A stretch of 64,000 bases of DNA from Paenibacillus pinistramenti. Its GTDB lineage: Bacteria; Bacillota; Bacilli; Paenibacillales; Paenibacillaceae. The DNA is taken from contig NZ_VAWG01000005.1 in the NCBI RefSeq assembly GCF_005869875.1, positions 1-64,000 of the forward strand. The letters are read 5' to 3'. The notes beneath the pieces were generated by a model, which was given only the letters and a program-made list of their open reading frames with translations, did no database searches and had not been told where the DNA came from. The position numbers were made by a program, and so were the translations under genes. Within the stretch, counting starts at the first letter, position 1. Each line of letters begins with the position of its first letter. This document shows positions 54,151 through 63,332 of this stretch, one piece after another.

Positions 54151-54197
54151 TGCAGAAATACGAGATGTAGAAATGCGATAGGAATGGAGATGGGGAG

Positions 54198-54869
54198 ATG
54201 ATCACGGATATGGAACGTTTTGATAATCAGCGTGTGCTGGTCGTACTGCCTCACCCGGACGATGAGAGCTTCAGTGTATCCGGAAGTTTGGCTAAATATT
54301 TGAAAAATGGCTCCCAGGTGACCTACGCCTGCCTGACGCTGGGTCAAATGGCCCGCAACATGGGCAGCCCGCTGTTTGCAAACCGCATCACGCTGCCGGA
54401 GATCCGCAAGGAAGAGCTGGCGCAGTCCTGCCGGGCCATCGGGATTCAAGATCTGCGGATGCTCGGCTTCCACGATAAGACGATTGAATTTGAAGATCGG
54501 GAGCTGCTGGACGGCGCAATTTCTGCCTTGATCGAAGAGCTGAACCCCACTGTCATATATACGTTCTACCCGGGTTATGCGGTTCACCCTGATCATGATG
54601 CGACAGGCGCTGCTGTTGTCCGCTGTGTGGAGAACCTGCCGGCGGAGCGGAGACCGGTGGTCCGTGCGATGGCCTTCTCCAGAGGCTGTGAAGAGATCCT
54701 GGGACCGCCTGACGTCCGCGTGGATGTCAAAGATTTTGTGAAGCAGAAGGCGGCGTCCATTCAGTCTCACAAATCGCAGTTCTGGGTGCCGGAGCTGAAG
54801 AAAGCCAGCCAGAAGGATCTGGAAAGCCGCTTCGGCACGGAACGCTTCTGGACGATCAAGTTTGATTAA
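54198..54869 (+). CDS. bshB2: bacillithiol biosynthesis deacetylase BshB2
   Basis: A 223-residue PIG-L zinc deacetylase: PHPDDESF (H19, D21, D22) and HPDHDATG motifs. It removes the acetyl group from GlcNAc-malate in bacillithiol synthesis. It is paired with yojF, as in Bacillus. Confidence 0.92.
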   Translation: MITDMERFDNQRVLVVLPHPDDESFSVSGSLAKYLKNGSQVTYACLTLGQMARNMGSPLFANRITLPEIRKEELAQSCRAIGIQDLRMLGFHDKTIEFEDRELLDGAISALIEELNPTVIYTFYPGYAVHPDHDATGAAVVRCVENLPAERRPVVRAMAFSRGCEEILGPPDVRVDVKDFVKQKAASIQSHKSQFWVPELKKASQKDLESRFGTERFWTIKFD

Positions 54870-54910
54870 GCGTAGAATAAACAGGATTGGCTATGGAAAA
54901 TCCATGCAAA

Positions 54911-54952
54911 AACCCGGGACAGCGGCGCAGCGCCGTACCCGGGCTTTTTTTT
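54911..54952 (+). terminator. terminator of yojF-bshB2
   Basis: CCCGGG-GCGGCG and CGCCGT-CCCGGG pairing with eight T after. Confidence 0.85.
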
Positions 54953-54977
54953 CGTGAATCGTGCTTATGAATCGGAC

Positions 54978-55814
54978 TTATTTCGAAATATCCAGAAATC
55001 CCTCGCCAAACACGTCGCGTACTTCATGGATGGTAACAAACGCTGACGGGTCGACGTTTTTTACAATCTTCTTGAGAGGGGATACCTCCTGTTTGCTGAT
55101 GACAATATACAGGACTTCCTTCGGATTCTTGGTGTAGTAACCATGGCCGGACAGCACCGTAACGCCGCGGTCCATTTGGGTGATCACCCTTTCGGCGATG
55201 TCGTCCTGCTTCTCGGAAACAATCGTCACGGCTTTCTTCGGATTCAGTCCCTCGATAATGAAGTCCATGACCTTTGTGCCGACGTACAAAATCACGATGG
55301 TCAGCATCAGCTTCTCCGCGCCGATAATGAAGTAGGAGGAGAAAGCTACGATCAGATCAAAGAACAACAGCGCGTAGCTGATATTCCAGTCCAGATACTT
55401 GTTGGCAATGCGGGCCAGAATGACGGTTCCCGCCGTGGTGCCGCCGACCCGGACGATCAGGCCGATGCCCAGCCCCACAAGCAATCCGGCGAAGATCGCA
55501 TTAATGGTCGGTTCATCGGAATGGATGCGCCAATCGGCCGTCAAATGCAGAAACAGGGAATTGAAAGCAACGGCTATGACCGTGTACAGCGTCGTTTGGC
55601 GGTCCAGAAATTTGTAGCCGACAATCAGCAGGAAGCCGTTAATGACGATGTTGACGATCGAAGGCGACCACTGGAACACATAGTACAAAATAATAGTGAC
55701 CCCTGTTACACCGCCCTCGCCAAACTCGTTTGGGATGACGAACAGATTAACGGCAAGCGCGAACAGGAAGGCCCCTGCAAGGATGAATGCGATATCTGCA
55801 GCTCTCTTTTTCAT
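54978..55814 (-). CDS. YitT-family membrane protein
   Basis: A 278-residue protein of the YitT family: five or six membrane helices (about 8-170) with DUF161-type signature FAGLLVGLGIGLIVRVGGTTAGT, then a soluble DUF2179 domain (about 195-278; GVTVLSGHGYYTKNPKEVLYIVI). Function unknown. ATG 55814 gives the usual start MKKRAADIAFILAG. Confidence 0.9.
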   Translation of the reverse strand: MKKRAADIAFILAGAFLFALAVNLFVIPNEFGEGGVTGVTIILYYVFQWSPSIVNIVINGFLLIVGYKFLDRQTTLYTVIAVAFNSLFLHLTADWRIHSDEPTINAIFAGLLVGLGIGLIVRVGGTTAGTVILARIANKYLDWNISYALLFFDLIVAFSSYFIIGAEKLMLTIVILYVGTKVMDFIIEGLNPKKAVTIVSEKQDDIAERVITQMDRGVTVLSGHGYYTKNPKEVLYIVISKQEVSPLKKIVKNVDPSAFVTIHEVRDVFGEGFLDISK

Positions 55815-55970
55815 AATCCGCTCTAGTCCTCTCAGCAGCATGTCTCAACTTTACAACCAGATCATCGTATCCACTTCCCTCTATAATGTCAATATGACTT
55901 TAACACATTACCTAGCTGTCTAATTCACTCGAGAAAGGGCTGAAAGGGCGTATAAAGGAAGCACAAAAAA

Positions 55971-56013
55971 GGCAGTCCAAGACATTATATGTCCAGGCTG
56001 CCGTTTTATTTTT
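55971..56013 (+). terminator. hairpin with T-rich tail
   Basis: GGCAG-GACAT and ATGTC-CTGCC nested stem with TTTTATTTTTA after; no gene directly upstream is assigned on this strand, so its role is unclear. Confidence 0.6.
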
Positions 56014-56117
56014 ATCCAGCAAACTATTCGGTTCTGGATTCAGGTCCATTTCCGCAAGAATGTCATTGACATGAGATCTGCCAAGAGCTCCAATTATCGA
56101 AGTTTCAGTTTATCCGA

Positions 56118-56318
56118 TTGTTCAAGGCGCATACCGGGATTTCGCCCTACCCATACTTTCTGAATGCCAAAATCTTACGGGCGAAGCGTTTGATTGTGCA
56201 GAGCAAAGATATTTATTCAGCAATCGCGGCCTGCGGATTTGTTGATCTGACCCACTTAAATAAACATTTTATAAGTGTCTACGGTACGACGGCATTTGAT
56301 TATATAGCACACCTTTAG
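56118..56318 (+). pseudogene. AraC-family regulator, C-terminal fragment
   Basis: The frame encodes the second half of an AraC DNA-binding domain: FKAHTGISPYPYFLNAKILRAKRLI and AIAACGFVDLTHLNKHFISVYGTTAFDYI. The ligand-binding domain and the first helix-turn-helix are missing, and a stop lies 51 bases upstream in frame. It is a remnant. Confidence 0.7.
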
Positions 56319-56478
56319 TGTGTGTTGGGAATGAAATCAGGCTGTTTCATCTCCCCCGTTAGAGGTTAATAATGAACAAGTGGGAAGTGGTCAACATCAA
56401 TTAACACGTAGGAAAGGCATGTTAACCGTGTATTCCGAAAGGTAGTTGATTATCCATGAACACCCGTATAAGAAAAAA

Positions 56479-56506
56479 TAACCGAAGGCTTCGGAGGTTA
56501 TTTTTA
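56479..56506 (+). terminator. terminator-like hairpin
   Basis: Self-complementary CCGAAGGCTTCGG core with five T after. Confidence 0.6.
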
Positions 56507-56599
56507 GGCAAAGGGCCCTAGCGGCTGGAACGCAAGGGATTCTGGTAAGTGGAAAATAGCATAACGGTAATCGTTCTTTCATAACGCTTCCCACTCTAA

Positions 56600-56632
56600 A
56601 AGACTCTGCGGCAGATGCCGCAGGGTCTTTCC
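56600..56632 (+). terminator. terminator-like hairpin
   Basis: GACTCTGCGGC pairs with GCCGCAGGGTC; short T run. Confidence 0.6.
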
Positions 56633-56735
56633 ATGTTTTTTGGGGAAAATAGGCAGAAGGGGAATGCGGGCAGAATTGTGGAATCTCCCTTCATTAAGAG
56701 TAAAATATGAATAGACGAGAATTGGAGGGGCTGTT

Positions 56736-57482
56736 ATGACTGTAGGATCCGAGAACGACATCCAGAGTCTTAAGAAGATTGGCAAAATCGTGGCCATGAC
56801 GATAAATGAAATGAAACGCCAAACACGCGCCGGGATGACCACACAGGAGCTTGATGAGATCGGCGGCAGATTGTTGACCAGGCATGGTGCTGTATCGGCG
56901 CCTAAAGCGGTTTACAATTTTCCCGGCAGCACATGTATCAGCGTTAACCATGAAGCAGCCCATGGAATACCGGGAGACCGAATCCTCCAGCCTGGTGATT
57001 TAATAAATATCGATGTTTCGGCAGAACTCGAGGGTTACTATGCGGATGCAGGGCATTCTTTTCTGATCCCGCCCTATCATCCCGCCTTGCTGCGCCTTTG
57101 TGAGCATACGCACCAGACGATGATGAAGGTTATCTCCTCCCTTAAGCATGGGGTCAAATTGAACGAAATCGGCAGAATCATCGAATCGGAAGCTGCCAAA
57201 GGCGGCTATAGTGTAATTAAAAATTTGTGCAGCCACGGCATCGGCAAATCCCTGCATGAAGCTCCGTCAGAGATTCTTCCTTTCTACAACAAGCACGATA
57301 AACGTACGTTGAAAGCGGGTCAGGTCATTACGATCGAGCCATTCTTGTCCACAGGCGCCGATTATGCCGCCCAGCAGCCGGACGGATGGACGTTATGTCT
57401 GCCGGGAGGCGGCTTTGCCGCCCAGTACGAGCACACGATCATTATTACAAATGATCGGCCGATTATTTTGACGTTGGCGTAA
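56736..57482 (+). CDS. map: type I methionine aminopeptidase
   Basis: A 248-residue M24A peptidase that removes the initiator methionine. Metal ligands are D in INIDVSAEL, D in YYADAGHSF, H in CSHGIGKSLHE, E in TIEPFLS and E in AQYEHTIII. It is more like the second, solitary map copy (YflG type) of Bacilli than the ribosomal-operon one. GGAGGGG before the ATG. Confidence 0.9.
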   Translation: MTVGSENDIQSLKKIGKIVAMTINEMKRQTRAGMTTQELDEIGGRLLTRHGAVSAPKAVYNFPGSTCISVNHEAAHGIPGDRILQPGDLINIDVSAELEGYYADAGHSFLIPPYHPALLRLCEHTHQTMMKVISSLKHGVKLNEIGRIIESEAAKGGYSVIKNLCSHGIGKSLHEAPSEILPFYNKHDKRTLKAGQVITIEPFLSTGADYAAQQPDGWTLCLPGGGFAAQYEHTIIITNDRPIILTLA

Positions 57483-57508
57483 GGGTAATTGAAAGATAGC
57501 AGGCAGAT

Positions 57509-57559
57509 AAAACAGCGTCGGTCCCGGGACTATTACGGTTCAGGGCTGGCGCTGTTTTC
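57509..57559. terminator. bidirectional terminator
   Basis: AAAACAGCG and CGCTGTTTT flank a ~33-base loop, between map and the convergent fucosidase gene. Confidence 0.7.
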
Positions 57560-57573
57560 ATTATTGAGGCAAA

Positions 57574-59073
57574 TCAGATTTCGTCAGGCTGAAAGTCATA
57601 ATGGTACACTGCAAAATTCTGCAGCGCCGGACACCAGCGCGACTGCTCGATCACGAGGCGGAGGTGCCGGGCGGTGATGGCAGGGAAACGGCAGATATGC
57701 TTGTGGCCGATTACGGTGCCCTCGTAAATGGTCTTCCAATGGGCTGCGGCATCCTCCGGCAATTCGCCTTCCGGCAAGTTGTCCTCCAGCACCTCAATCC
57801 GGAAGGCCTCAATCCGCTGCCCCTGCGCGATGGGCTCCTGGAGCACGATGCGGTTGAAGGTCTGCGCGCTGCCGAGGTCAACTTCGAGCTCGGCCTGCTC
57901 GGTACCTTCGGGCGCAGACCAGCCGCCGCCGTCCGCGCCCGAACCGTCTGCCGCGAGCCCGCTTACCGCAAGCTGCGGGCCATGCTCCGCATCCAGGCTG
58001 GCGGACGCTTTGGCGGCCGCGCCTGCCGCCAGGTTGCGGCTGTACAGCGCGCGGATGCGGGCGCCGAGCCCGGCCAGGCTGCGGACATCCTGCTCGTGAA
58101 TCCGCCCCCGGCGGTCCGGCGGCAGGTTGAGCAGGAGGGCGGAGTTGCCGCCGACCGTGCGCTCGTACAGCTCCATCAGCTCCTCCGCCGATTTCACCTG
58201 ATTGTCCTCCGACGCATGGTAGAACCAGCCGGGCCGGATGGAGGTATTCACCTCAGCCGGATACCAGACGAGCACTTCCGCCTGTTCGATGATGCTGCGG
58301 CTGCCGAGATCGTCTTCGTCAGAGTTGATGCGGCCAGCGAAGCTCCCGTCGTCTTCAGTCTGTGACTTTGCCTGGATCTTCTCGTTGTCCTGCAGGCTGG
58401 TCGGCACAACGCTCCATTCCGAAGCGCGAGTATGTCCGGTCTCGTTGCCGCACCAGCGCACGTCCGGCCCGCAGACCGATATGACGGCGCCGGGCTGCAG
58501 CTCCCGGATGACCGCGTAGTAGCGGTCCCAGTCGTACACCTGCCGTTTGCCGTTCGGGCCTTCGCCGCAGGCCCCGTCAAACCAGACGCTGAACAGCTCG
58601 CCGTAGCCGGTCAGCAGCTCGGTCAGCTGATGGACGAAGTATTCGTTGTACGCATCCGAATCTCCGTAGCTCGGCTCATGCCGGTCCCAGGGGGAGAGGT
58701 AGATGCCGAACTTCAGCCCGGCCTCCCGGCAGGCGTCCGACACCTCACGGACGAGGTCGCCTTGGCCGCCGCGCCACGGGCTGTTTTTGACAGAATGCTC
58801 CGTCACGCTGCTGGGCCACAGGCAAAAGCCGTCATGATGCTTGCAGGTCAGGATCAAGCCTTTCATGCCGGCAGCTTTGCAGGCCTCCGCCCACTGGCGG
58901 GCATCCAGATCGGAGGGATTGAAGAGGGAGGGAGACTCGTCGCCGAGTCCCCATTCCCGGTCCGTGAAGGTGTTCACCGTAAAATGAATAAACGCATAGA
59001 ACTCCAGCGACTGCCAGGCCAGCTGGCGCGGAGACGGCTTGATCCGGGCTGCTGCCCGAATAGATAAAGGCAT
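57574..59073 (-). CDS. alpha-L-fucosidase (GH29)
   Basis: A 499-residue glycosidase: FYAFIHFTVNTFTDREWG, LTCKHHDGFCLWPS, and the nucleophile aspartate in FSVWFDGACGEG; a C-terminal beta-sandwich (about 350-499) binds sugar. No signal peptide, so it is cytoplasmic, and cleaves imported fucosyl oligosaccharides. Second gene after the GH35 gene. Confidence 0.9.
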   Translation of the reverse strand: MPLSIRAAARIKPSPRQLAWQSLEFYAFIHFTVNTFTDREWGLGDESPSLFNPSDLDARQWAEACKAAGMKGLILTCKHHDGFCLWPSSVTEHSVKNSPWRGGQGDLVREVSDACREAGLKFGIYLSPWDRHEPSYGDSDAYNEYFVHQLTELLTGYGELFSVWFDGACGEGPNGKRQVYDWDRYYAVIRELQPGAVISVCGPDVRWCGNETGHTRASEWSVVPTSLQDNEKIQAKSQTEDDGSFAGRINSDEDDLGSRSIIEQAEVLVWYPAEVNTSIRPGWFYHASEDNQVKSAEELMELYERTVGGNSALLLNLPPDRRGRIHEQDVRSLAGLGARIRALYSRNLAAGAAAKASASLDAEHGPQLAVSGLAADGSGADGGGWSAPEGTEQAELEVDLGSAQTFNRIVLQEPIAQGQRIEAFRIEVLEDNLPEGELPEDAAAHWKTIYEGTVIGHKHICRFPAITARHLRLVIEQSRWCPALQNFAVYHYDFQPDEI

Positions 59074-59115
59074 ATCCGAAACCTCCTATTATTTTCGAAA
59101 AAAAGTAGAGATCAA

Positions 59116-60936
59116 TCAGCCCAAATCCGGCTGGTCCGTCAGCGACACCTCAGGCCGTTCACAGCCGTGTAGCTCAAAGATCACAAGCTCATTGCGGCCC
59201 TGCTTCAGCAGCGGGGCGGGAATATAAAGGGTGCGCTGCGGGCCGGCGTTCCAGTACCGCCCGAGATTGAACCCGTTAATATAAGCGACGCCTTTGGTCC
59301 AGCCGTCCAGCCGCAGGAAGGTATCGGCCTTCTGCTGAACCTCGAAGGTTCCCCGGTAGAAGGCCGGCTGCTGATCCCGGCTGCCAGCCGGATTACTGCT
59401 CGAAGAGGAAGCAGCTCCCTCCTGCGGGGCCGCTGTCCCTTCCTCCTTCTCATTTTCCAATCGGGCGTATTTCAACTGGCTCAAAGACGCGGAATCAAGC
59501 GGCAGCGGATGGATCGTCCAGCCGTGCAGAAACTGGTTGCCGTGACGAACCCCTTCGGTAATGCCTTTGGGATCGCGCAGCAGCGGCCCGTAGTTGATGC
59601 GGCCCATATTTTCGACTAAAATATCGAGCTTAATGCCCTCAGGCGGAACAGCTAACGGCAGGGAAGAAGGGGCCCAGCGCTCAACGGTGCCCAGGTACCG
59701 GCCGTCCGCATACACGAGCGCGCGGTCACTGACCTGCTGCAGCACCAGGTCCATCTCCGAACGCGGCCCTGCTATTGTAGTGGAGTAGAGGATGAAGCCG
59801 TAGTTCTGGCCGAGCTTCTCCATCGGCTCCGGCGAAGCGCAGGACACAGGCACAGACAGCCCCTGCAGCGAGCCGAAGAGCGAAGCGGTCTCTGTCAGAG
59901 CCACCGTTCCGTAGTCGGCCGCAGGAATCGGTTCCGGGAGCAAAAGAGGCGGCAGCTCCTCGAACTGCGCAATCACTTCCCGCACCGCAAAATATTTGTC
60001 CGTCGGCACCCCGCTTTCACTGAGCAGGGCGTTATAATCGTAGCTCCCGACGGTCGGCTCGTAGGCCTTCACATGATTGGCTCCATTATAGAAGCCGAAA
60101 TGGGTGCCGCCATGAAACATATACAAATTGAACGAAGCGCCGCTCTCCAAAATATCCTTGATCGTCTGCGCCGTATCGTCGGCAGTCCGGACGTGGTGCT
60201 CCTCCATCCAGTGGTCGAACCAGCCGTTCCAGAACTCCATGACCATCAGCGGGCCTTCCGGCTGATACTTCCGCAGCTTGGCGAACGCTTCCTTCGGATG
60301 GGAGCCGAAGTTCACCGTGGCGAGCACGCCGGGCAGGGTCCCGCCCTGCAGCATGAAATCCTCCGGCCCGTCGGAGGTGAACAGCAGTACGTCAATCCCC
60401 CGCGTCTCCATTGCCCGCTTCACGGCCTGCAAATACGCCTGGTCATTGCCGTAGCTGCCGTATTCATTTTCGATCTGCATGGCAATAATAGGGCCGCCAT
60501 TCGTGCATTGAAGCGGACGCAGCAGCGGGAGCAGGACATCGAAATAGGCTTCTATTTTACTGAGATAAACCGGATCGCTGGTGCGCAGCCTCATATTGGA
60601 ATCAGCCAGCAGCCAGGCAGGCAGCCCTCCGAATTCCCACTCGGCGCAGATATAGGGGCTTGGCCTGACGATGGCATGAAGACCGATCTCCCCGGCTAAG
60701 GTCAGGAAAGAAACAACGTCAGCCATGCCTTCAAAAATAAACCGCCCTTCCTCCGGCTCGTGCAGGTTCCATGGAATATACGTCTCAACCGTATTCAGGC
60801 CGCAGGCCTTCAGCTTGAGCAGGCGGTCCCGCCAGTATTCCGGCACAACCCGGAAATAATGAAGCGCCCCGGACCTAATCCGGACAGGTTCTCCGTTCCA
60901 AACAAAATCATTGTCCTTTATGCCAAAAGAAGCCAC
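59116..60936 (-). CDS. beta-galactosidase (GH35)
   Basis: A 606-residue enzyme: GALHYFRVVPEYWRDRL, acid/base E in IIAMQIENEYGSYG, nucleophile E in LMVMEFWNGWFDHW, then C-terminal jelly-roll domains (FINGFNLGRYW-type turn). GTG 60936 is chosen because GGGAGGG precedes it and the 48 residues upstream have no family similarity. Cytoplasmic. It forms an operon with the fucosidase, which suggests use of fucosylated galactosides such as xyloglucan side chains. Confidence 0.9.
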   Translation of the reverse strand: MASFGIKDNDFVWNGEPVRIRSGALHYFRVVPEYWRDRLLKLKACGLNTVETYIPWNLHEPEEGRFIFEGMADVVSFLTLAGEIGLHAIVRPSPYICAEWEFGGLPAWLLADSNMRLRTSDPVYLSKIEAYFDVLLPLLRPLQCTNGGPIIAMQIENEYGSYGNDQAYLQAVKRAMETRGIDVLLFTSDGPEDFMLQGGTLPGVLATVNFGSHPKEAFAKLRKYQPEGPLMVMEFWNGWFDHWMEEHHVRTADDTAQTIKDILESGASFNLYMFHGGTHFGFYNGANHVKAYEPTVGSYDYNALLSESGVPTDKYFAVREVIAQFEELPPLLLPEPIPAADYGTVALTETASLFGSLQGLSVPVSCASPEPMEKLGQNYGFILYSTTIAGPRSEMDLVLQQVSDRALVYADGRYLGTVERWAPSSLPLAVPPEGIKLDILVENMGRINYGPLLRDPKGITEGVRHGNQFLHGWTIHPLPLDSASLSQLKYARLENEKEEGTAAPQEGAASSSSSNPAGSRDQQPAFYRGTFEVQQKADTFLRLDGWTKGVAYINGFNLGRYWNAGPQRTLYIPAPLLKQGRNELVIFELHGCERPEVSLTDQPDLG

Positions 60937-61094
60937 TGTTTTGCCCTCCCGGTGTGTTGGTTTGTACCCATCATAGCAGAGTTGAATATTCTGGCAACAC
61001 GGATAAAGTCCGGTTTTTGGCTCCATATGCAGCGGATTATTCGGAGAGATCAGCCGAGCCGTGTTTTGCATACCTGCCATAGTTAACAGAAAAG

Positions 61095-61123
61095 TTGACA
61101 GAAAAATCTAATAATGCTATATA
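61095..61123 (+). promoter_or_regulatory. sigma-A promoter of htpG
   Basis: TTGACA (61095-61100), 17-base spacer, TATATA (61118-61123), near consensus. Confidence 0.75.
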
Positions 61124-61133
61124 AGAAAAAGGA

Positions 61134-61160
61134 TTAGCACTCTTCCTTAAAGAGTGCTAA
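61134..61160 (+). promoter_or_regulatory. CIRCE operator (HrcA site)
   Basis: TTAGCACTC, nine bases, GAGTGCTAA: a perfect CIRCE inverted repeat just downstream of the -10 box, so HrcA would block transcription start and release it on heat shock. Confidence 0.93.
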
Positions 61161-61221
61161 CGACGACCTTGAACCATTACTTTCACCCATTACCTTAACA
61201 AGCTTGAAAGGAGAACCACTC

Positions 61222-63102
61222 ATGGCAAAAATGCAGTTCAAAGCCGAGTCCAAGCGGCTGCTGGACATGATGATTCACTCCATTTACACCCAGAAGGAAA
61301 TCTTTCTCCGCGAACTGATCTCCAACAGCAGCGACGCGATCGACAAAATCTACTATAAGGCGCTGACGGATGAGAACCTGACCTTCAACAAAGAGGATTA
61401 TTATATTAGGATCTCCGCCGATAAAGACAGCAGAACGCTCAAGCTGTCCGATACCGGCATCGGCATGACCCGCGAGGAGCTGGAGAACAACCTGGGCGTT
61501 ATCGCCAAAAGCGGCTCCCTGGCGTTCAAGAACGAGAACGAAGCCAAGGACGGCTTCAACATCATCGGCCAGTTCGGGGTCGGCTTCTACTCCGCATTTA
61601 TGGTAGCCGATAACGTAACCGTCATCTCCAGAGCGCTCGGCAGAGACGAAGCGTTCAAGTGGGAATCCGAAGGCGCGGACGGCTATACGATTGAAACGGC
61701 CTCCAAGGAAACCGTCGGCACGGACATCATCCTCAAGATCAAGGAGAATACGGAAGACGAGCAGTACGACGAATTTTTGGAAGAATACCGCTTGAGAGCG
61801 ATCATCAAGAAATACTCCGATTTCATCCGCTACCCGATCAAGATGGACGTCACCCGGTCAAGAGCGGTGGAAGGTAAAGAGAACGAATATGAGGATTACA
61901 CCGAAGAGCAGACGGTCAACAGCATGGTGCCGATCTGGCGCCGCAACAAGAATGAGCTGACCGACGAGGATTATCAGAATTTCTATTTTGAAAAAAGATA
62001 CGGCTTCGACAAGCCCTTGAAGCACGTTCACATCAGTGCGGACGGCGCGGTCGTGTACAACGCGATCCTGTTCATTCCGGAGAATACGCCGTTTGACTAC
62101 TATACGAAAGAATATGAAAAAGGCCTTGAGCTCTATTCGAACGGCGTGCTTATTATGGAAAAATGCGGCGACCTGCTGCCGGATTACTTCAGCTTTGTCA
62201 AAGGGATGGTCGACTCCGAGGACTTGTCGCTCAACATCTCCCGCGAGCTGCTGCAGCATGACCGCCAGCTGAAGCTGATTGCAAAGAATATCAAGAACAA
62301 GATCAAGAGCACCCTGCTCAGCCTGCAGAAGGACGAGCGCGACAATTACGAGAAGTTCTACAAATCGTTCGGCCGGCAGCTCAAGTTCGGCGCTTACAGC
62401 GACTTTGGCGCGAACAAGGAGGACCTGCAGGATCTGCTGATGTTCTACTCCTCCAAGGAGAAGAAGCTCGTTTCGCTCGCAGAATACGTCTCCCGCATGC
62501 CGGAGGATCAGAAATATATCTACTACGCAACCGGAGATTCGGTTGAGCGTATTGAGAAGCTGCCGCAAACCGAGCTGGTCGCCGATAAAGGCTACGAAAT
62601 GCTCTACTTCACCGACGACATCGACGAGTTTGCCATCAAGACGATCGCTAAATACAAAGACAAGGAATTTAAAAATGTCTCCAGCGGCGATCTCGGCATC
62701 GAGTCCGATGAAGCGGCGAAAGTCGCTGAAGCGGAAGAGAACGAAAATAAAGACTTGTTCGAAGCCATGGCCGGCATCCTTGGCGACAAGGTGAAAGCTG
62801 TTAAAGCTTCCAAACGCCTGAAGAGCCATCCGGTCTGCCTGTCCTCCGAAGGCGAGCTGACGATCGAGATGGAGAAGGTGCTCCGGTCCATGCCGAACGG
62901 CGAAGACGTCAAAGCGGAGAAGGTGCTTGAAATTAACGTGAACCACCCGGTATTCAGCTCCCTGAAGGCTTCACTTGGCAGCGACAAGGAGAAGCTGGGC
63001 CTGTACACGAACCTGCTGTACAACCAGGCGCTGCTGATCGAGGGCCTGCCGATCCAGGATCCGGTGGAATTCACCAACGATATCTGCAAAGTGATGGTGT
63101 AA
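61222..63102 (+). CDS. htpG: molecular chaperone HtpG (Hsp90)
   Basis: A 626-residue Hsp90: ATP-binding N domain ([36 protein letters not shown]), middle domain with GVDSEDL-like [16 protein letters not shown] and the C-terminal dimerisation domain. ATG 61222 follows AAAGGAGAA. CIRCE control is notable because B. subtilis htpG is not HrcA-controlled. Confidence 0.95.
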   Translation: MAKMQFKAESKRLLDMMIHSIYTQKEIFLRELISNSSDAIDKIYYKALTDENLTFNKEDYYIRISADKDSRTLKLSDTGIGMTREELENNLGVIAKSGSLAFKNENEAKDGFNIIGQFGVGFYSAFMVADNVTVISRALGRDEAFKWESEGADGYTIETASKETVGTDIILKIKENTEDEQYDEFLEEYRLRAIIKKYSDFIRYPIKMDVTRSRAVEGKENEYEDYTEEQTVNSMVPIWRRNKNELTDEDYQNFYFEKRYGFDKPLKHVHISADGAVVYNAILFIPENTPFDYYTKEYEKGLELYSNGVLIMEKCGDLLPDYFSFVKGMVDSEDLSLNISRELLQHDRQLKLIAKNIKNKIKSTLLSLQKDERDNYEKFYKSFGRQLKFGAYSDFGANKEDLQDLLMFYSSKEKKLVSLAEYVSRMPEDQKYIYYATGDSVERIEKLPQTELVADKGYEMLYFTDDIDEFAIKTIAKYKDKEFKNVSSGDLGIESDEAAKVAEAEENENKDLFEAMAGILGDKVKAVKASKRLKSHPVCLSSEGELTIEMEKVLRSMPNGEDVKAEKVLEINVNHPVFSSLKASLGSDKEKLGLYTNLLYNQALLIEGLPIQDPVEFTNDICKVMV

Positions 63103-63164
63103 TCAGGCACCGCGAAAGCGAAATAACTATATCAATTCGCAAGAACGCAGCTTCGCAAGACCGC

Positions 63165-63215
63165 AGCCGGATTGGCCAAGGCGTATGCCCGGGCCGGTCC
63201 GGCTGTCTTTTTTTC
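63165..63215 (+). terminator. terminator of htpG
   Basis: AGCCGGA pairs with TCCGGCT around an inner GGCC/GGCC hairpin, then a seven-T run. Confidence 0.85.
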
Positions 63216-63332
63216 TCAAATAATAAGGAGTGCAAATCTGCCGCAGGATGTACTATAGTGGAAGGAACGGGCGGCGGCGCAGGGGCGCAGGCCGCGAGCC
63301 GCGGAATTTTTACAGCAAAGAAGGGGTATACA

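Larger units (their letters stand above)
56319..56735. other. 417-base gap with two hairpins, no gene
   Basis: No credible coding frame on either strand. Two hairpins stand out: 56479-56506 (AACCGAAG/CTTCGGAGGTT with TTTTT) and 56600-56632 (GACTCTGCGGC/GCCGCAGGGTC with TTT), both possible terminators. The promoter of map must lie at the right end. Confidence 0.7.

Noticed and set aside
61858-62946. 362-codon open frame opposite htpG
   Set aside because: Shadow of the htpG coding strand, which is certain.
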